A stretch of DNA of 64,000 nucleotides from Paraconiothyrium sp. Pb-2020 (Eukaryota; Ascomycota; Dothideomycetes; Pleosporales; Didymosphaeriaceae), in contig JAJUBI010000003.1 of assembly GCA_022419385.1 (NCBI GenBank), positions 2,666,001 to 2,730,000 of the forward strand, in the 5' to 3' direction. A program made the translations under genes and the position numbers. Shown in pieces: positions 60,343-64,000 of the stretch. Every line of letters begins with the position of its first letter. Within the stretch, counting starts at the first letter, position 1. Under the pieces are notes generated by a model. That model saw nothing but the letters and a program-made list of their open reading frames with translations, was not told where the DNA came from and did no database searches.

Positions 60343-62214
60343 ATGAACTCGCTCAATGCCGCCTTTTCACCCCTGATACGGCGGTCTGCCCCGGCGCCGT
60401 GGACATGTCACGCCTGTCTTCGGCGACAGGTCTCACAGCTTCGGAATGGATTTGCGACCAAGACGGACGCGAGCGCTAGGCCAACTGGAAACGCGGGGAA
60501 GAACAGCAAGAGAAGGAGGAAAGTGTTGCTTGTAGGAGGAGGACTGGCGGTCGCAGGGGCGGTGGTCACAATCAACAACGACGCGAAGCATGCGTATACA
60601 GCCGTGCAGCGCAGCAGCAGAGTGCTCTCAACGCTTTTCGTTAACGTGAAAGAGTGAGCGTTTCCATTCTTTTCTCAAGCATAAGTTAACAGGCGCAGCT
60701 ACCGAGACACATTAAAGAAGCACGATGACCAAGGATACGAAGACACACTCAAAGCATGTCACCTCCGCTGTGCGAAACGTACGCTCCGCACCCTCGAGAA
60801 AAACGGCTCCATTTTCATAAAGCTCGGCCAGCATCTGAGTAGTCTGAATTACCTGCTTCCAAGCGAGTGGTGTGATACGTTCATCCCGCTGCAGGACAAG
60901 TGCCCCGTCTCGTCCTACGTCTCGATCAAGGAAATGGTTTTGCAAGACGAAGGCACAGATCTCTCGGACTTTTTCTCTGAGTTCGAAGAGTTGCCCATCG
61001 GCGCGGCGTCGCTGGCGCAGGTGCACCGAGCGGTGGTGCGGGAAACTGGGCAGAAGGTTGCGGTCAAGGTGCAGCATCCTGCGCTGGACGAGTGGGCAAA
61101 GCTCGACCTCGCACTCACGAGATTTACCTTCGAGACCCTCAAGTACTGGTTTCCAGAGTATGATCTGACATGGCTGTCGGAAGAGATGGACAAGTCGCTT
61201 CCACAAGAGCTGGACTTCAGACAAGAAGGCCAGAACGCTATACGCGCGCGAGAATACTTCGCCCATGTACGCGACGCGCCCGTCATCATTCCCTCCGTCA
61301 TTTGGGCAAAGAGGAGGATACTCGTCATGGACTACGTGAGCGGGCATCGCCCAGATGATCTCGAGTACCTTGATTCACACGGCATCGACAGAGACGAGGT
61401 CTCCGCAGCCCTCGCCCGCATCTTCAACGAAATGATCTTTGGCACAAACGCCCCGCTCCACTGCGACCCCCATGGCGGCAACATCGCCATACGACACAAT
61501 CCTGCGCCCTCCCCTGGAAGCGCAAACTTCGATGTTATACTGTACGATCACGGCCTCTACCGCGACATTCCCCTGCATCTCCGCCGCTCCTACGCAAAGC
61601 TCTGGCTCGCTGTTCTCGATGTAGATGAAGCGCGCATGCGCCGGTACGCTTACGAAGTCGCTGGCATAGACGACAAGCACTTCCCACTCTTTGCCTCGGC
61701 CATTACAGGACGGGACTATAGCGTCATCACCCAAAAGGAAGGTGTGAGTAGTAAAAGAAGTGACCAAGAGAAAGAGGTCATCACCGATGCATTGGGCGAC
61801 GGAATGCTTGAGAGTCTGATCCAGCTCCTCGGGAAGGTGCCGAGGGTTATTCTGCTGATTCTAAAGACGAACGATTTGAGTATGTCACCTGTTTCACTTC
61901 TCCTTCTATCCCCTCCTCACATCTAGTACAAGAGAAGAAGAGAGCTAACGGAAGTAGCCCGCTCCCTTGACGAAAACCTACACACGAGACAAGGGCCCGC
62001 TCGGACATTCCTCATCCTTGCGCGGTACGCCTCGCGCACCGTGTACGAGGAGCAGCTGGAGTCTTTGACGGGCAAGAGCTTATTGTGGCCTGCGAATCTG
62101 CTGGTGTGGCTGCGGGCGTGGGGCGCCCATGCGAGGGTGGAGGTTAGGTTGGGCTTGTTTGAGTGGGTACTGTGGGCTAGGGGGAGGCTGGGGATGCGGC
62201 CGATTGCAGCTTAA
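60343..62214 (+). CDS. MCP2: Mitochondrial ABC1/UbiB-family kinase-like protein (Mcp2/ADCK1-like)
   Basis: Atypical kinase of the mitochondrial inner membrane; yeast Mcp2 (Cqd2) and human ADCK1 affect lipid and coenzyme Q distribution. Exons 60,343-60,653, 60,699-61,879 and 61,958-62,214 give 582 residues. The basic N terminus (LIRRSAPAPW, CLRRQVSQLRNGFATK) looks like a targeting peptide, followed by a membrane segment (VLLVGGGLAVAGAVVTI). Family motifs: KxGQ in FIKLGQHLSSLNYLLP, AASLAQVHRAVV, VAVKVQHP, LDFRQEGQNA, the catalytic-loop equivalent LHCDPHGGNI, and DHG in place of DFG. The acceptor at 60,698 is preferred over 60,692: it gives VKDYRDTLKKH and avoids a 39-bp intron. Closer to ADCK1/Mcp2 than to Coq8. 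Confidence 0.93.
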
Positions 62215-63119
62215 GTGTACAATCTTGGGAAGGTTTACCTGGGACAGAGGTCTGGGTAGATAAGAAGTCTAATGCTGAGGGTCGGGGCGCGAACAAGGCG
62301 TGAATGCCTGTCGTAGAGGCAGGTATGTTGAGTTGACAGAGTGTGCGAGCGAATAGACTTTGGAAGTACTAGGAGCGTAGCCACTGGGCTATTCCTAGCA
62401 CGTGTTGAGGTACTTGAGCGACAGCACCATTGCTCACATCTCCATCGAGACTGGAAATGATAATGTTGCGTGAATCTGGCAATGTATAATGGTGCAGAAC
62501 AGTGACCCGATTCGGACGCATGAGCCGGGTTGACATCATCGCAGGTTGGTGGCATACGCGGCGTCTACAGATGACGCAGCCCAGCGCTGCCTTCCCACCG
62601 AGCCCGGTTTAGCTGTGATCACATTGCGAGCGCGGAATGGATTGGGATGTAGCAGCCTCGAACTGGGTGCTTACGAGACGTGCCAGTGCTTGAACGGTTC
62701 GGTTCCCGCCAGCTGCCAACATTGCGCAGGCAAGTGGGGTACCCGCCAAGCAGGAGCAGGCGCCGCACCTCGACAAGAGGCCCAGTCCATCACGACACCA
62801 CGACGCCCGAGACCCGTGGCGAGTGCATGCCCAGTCTTTGCAGCGATTGTTAAGGGTTGGCTAAGCGTCGTCTGCGCTTTGCACGGCCACTACGCTGCCG
62901 GGAGCCCGCCGAACTCCCGCCGCCCTTTGTAACGTGCCGCACGGCCGCAACCGCACAGCACAGCCTCCTCCACTGCACGTCTTCGACAGTCGTGCCTACA
63001 GGCCGGCCACAGACACCCCCGCCCGTTTTGCGCAGGACGAACGACTACCCCTTCGCGCGAGCTCTGCGAGCCGCCTCACATCGCCCTCGACCGGCCGCCA
63101 GAGCTGACAACCGCACGCC
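62215..63119. other. Intergenic upstream of RSP5, no supported gene
   Basis: About 900 bp. The half nearest RSP5 is C-rich (about 62,880-63,120), typical of a fungal leader. A 128-codon plus frame at 62,546-62,932 lacks motifs. A CACGTG box lies near 62,400. Confidence 0.55.
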
Positions 63120-64000
63120 ATGGACGGCGCCGGCCAGCCCAACCTGCGCGTTACAAGTGCGTCTTACCGTTGCTGATACACCCCATGAAGCCGACGACGA
63201 CTGCTAACACCCTGCAGTTATCGCCGCAGATGGCCTCTACAAGCGTGATGTTTTCCGTACGCCTCACCGCTCCAACTGCGTCCGCACTCGGCTCACGTAT
63301 CTACAGGCTTTCCCGATCCCTTTGCGGTCGCCACCATCAGCGGCGAACAGACGCGGACCACGAGCGTGATCAAGAAGACACTGAACCCCTACTGGAACGA
63401 GAGCTTCGACATGTACGACGTCTCCCCTCATGCGGGCATCAAGACGGGCCAGCGCTAACATATGGGCAGGCGGGTTACCGAAGACAGCGTGCTGGCAGTC
63501 CAGATCTTCGACCAGAAGAAGTTCAAGAAGAAGGATCAGGGCTTTCTCGGTGTCATCAACGTGCGCATTGGGAGCGTTATCGACCTGGACGCTGGTGGCG
63601 ATGGTACGATTCGTGAAGGGAGACGTTGACTACCTGCTCACATCTTCACAGAAATGCTGACCCGCGACCTGAAGAAGTCGAACGACAATATGGTTGTGCA
63701 CGGCAAACTCATCCTCAATTTGTCGACCAACCTGAGCCAGCCCATCAGCCAGGGTGGTCAGAACACCAACCGCCCACCCATATCCGCGCACTCATCCGTG
63801 AACGGTGCGGCTGCGCCTGTCGCGTCCAGTCAACACCAGTCCACACAGAATCTCCATCCCGACATGTATCCCGGCCAGCGACCGCAGATGCCCTCCCAAC
63901 CGCCTTCCCAGCGCCTCAGCCAACCTACCCTGCAACCCCCGCCCGCTGCACCGACCATGAACGGCTCAGCCTCACCAGCCCAGAATCGCGGTTATAGCGC
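63120..64000 (+). CDS. RSP5: Rsp5/HulA NEDD4-type HECT ubiquitin ligase, 5' part
   Basis: E3 ligase for ubiquitination of membrane transporters and other cargo; domain order C2, WW repeats, HECT. Only the N-terminal part is in the window. Exons 63,120-63,156, 63,218-63,256, 63,307-63,412, 63,470-63,603 and 63,652 onward stay in one frame. The C2 domain is clear: NLRVTIIAADGLYKRDVF, RFPDPFAVATISGEQT, TSVIKKTLNPYWNESFDM, RVTEDSVLAVQIFDQKKFKK, DQGFLGVINVRIGSVIDLD, LTRDLKKSNDNMVVHGKLIL. A Pro/Gln/Ser-rich linker follows (HPDMYPGQRPQMPSQPPSQ), leading toward the WW domains beyond the edge. Four introns of 48-61 bp cut the C2 domain. Truncated by the window end. Confidence 0.95.

Noticed and set aside
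60654..60692. Shorter 39-bp intron in the ABC1-kinase gene
   Set aside because: It is below the usual fungal minimum; the acceptor six bases later gives a 45-bp intron and the family-like DYRDTLKKH.
34844..64000. A biosynthetic cluster, defence system or CRISPR-like array in the right half
   Set aside because: All genes are conserved housekeeping genes with unrelated roles, and no regularly spaced repeats were seen.

Overview
The window looks like nuclear DNA of a filamentous ascomycete (Pezizomycotina; a dothideomycete such as a member of the Pleosporales would fit, but that is inference). The reasons are many short introns (about 45-180 bp) with GT/GC...AG ends and CTAAC-like branch sites, ascomycete-type proteins, an intron-containing tRNA, and a very AT-rich block whose repeat copies differ almost only by C/T and G/A changes, the signature of repeat-induced point mutation (RIP). 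Exon models were built by eye. For each complete intact gene the exon lengths sum to a multiple of three and the joined frame keeps family motifs.

Layout. 1 to about 24,640 is an AT-rich, RIP-degraded transposon graveyard with no intact gene. It contains a Ty3/gypsy element cut by the left window edge (gag remnant plus 5' LTR, minus strand); a complete 7,084-bp Ty3/gypsy copy at 15,160-22,243 (two 463-bp LTRs, 5-bp target duplication, polypurine tract, RT and zinc-knuckle relics, minus strand); a solo LTR at 23,932-24,421; and a 12-bp tandem repeat near 7.5 kb. The rest is unresolved RIP debris. Composition changes sharply near 24,645, and a tRNA-Arg(TCT) gene with an 18-nt intron sits at the edge.

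26.0-34.6 kb is a transporter zone. A sugar transporter and a DHA1 drug-type MFS gene both carry several one-base frameshifts and look like pseudogenes; a third MFS gene is intact.

34.8-64.0 kb is ordinary conserved euchromatin: RAD52 (recombination), KEX1 (Golgi carboxypeptidase), SFM1 (SPOUT arginine methyltransferase), endosulfine/IGO (PP2A-B55 inhibitor), RAE1/GLE2 (mRNA export), guanylate kinase, SKI8 (exosome cofactor), CRM1/exportin-1, PHO81/NUC-2 (phosphate sensing), a mitochondrial ABC1/ADCK1-type kinase-like protein (MCP2), and the 5' end of an RSP5/HulA ubiquitin ligase. They do not form one pathway; RAE1, CRM1 and SKI8 share an RNA-export/RNA-turnover theme only loosely.

I see no convincing new multi-gene system. 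The most unusual items are start codons next to or split by introns in SKI8 and PHO81, two GC-AG introns, 18-nt microexons, two frameshifted transporters next to the RIP block, and the tRNA at the isochore edge.
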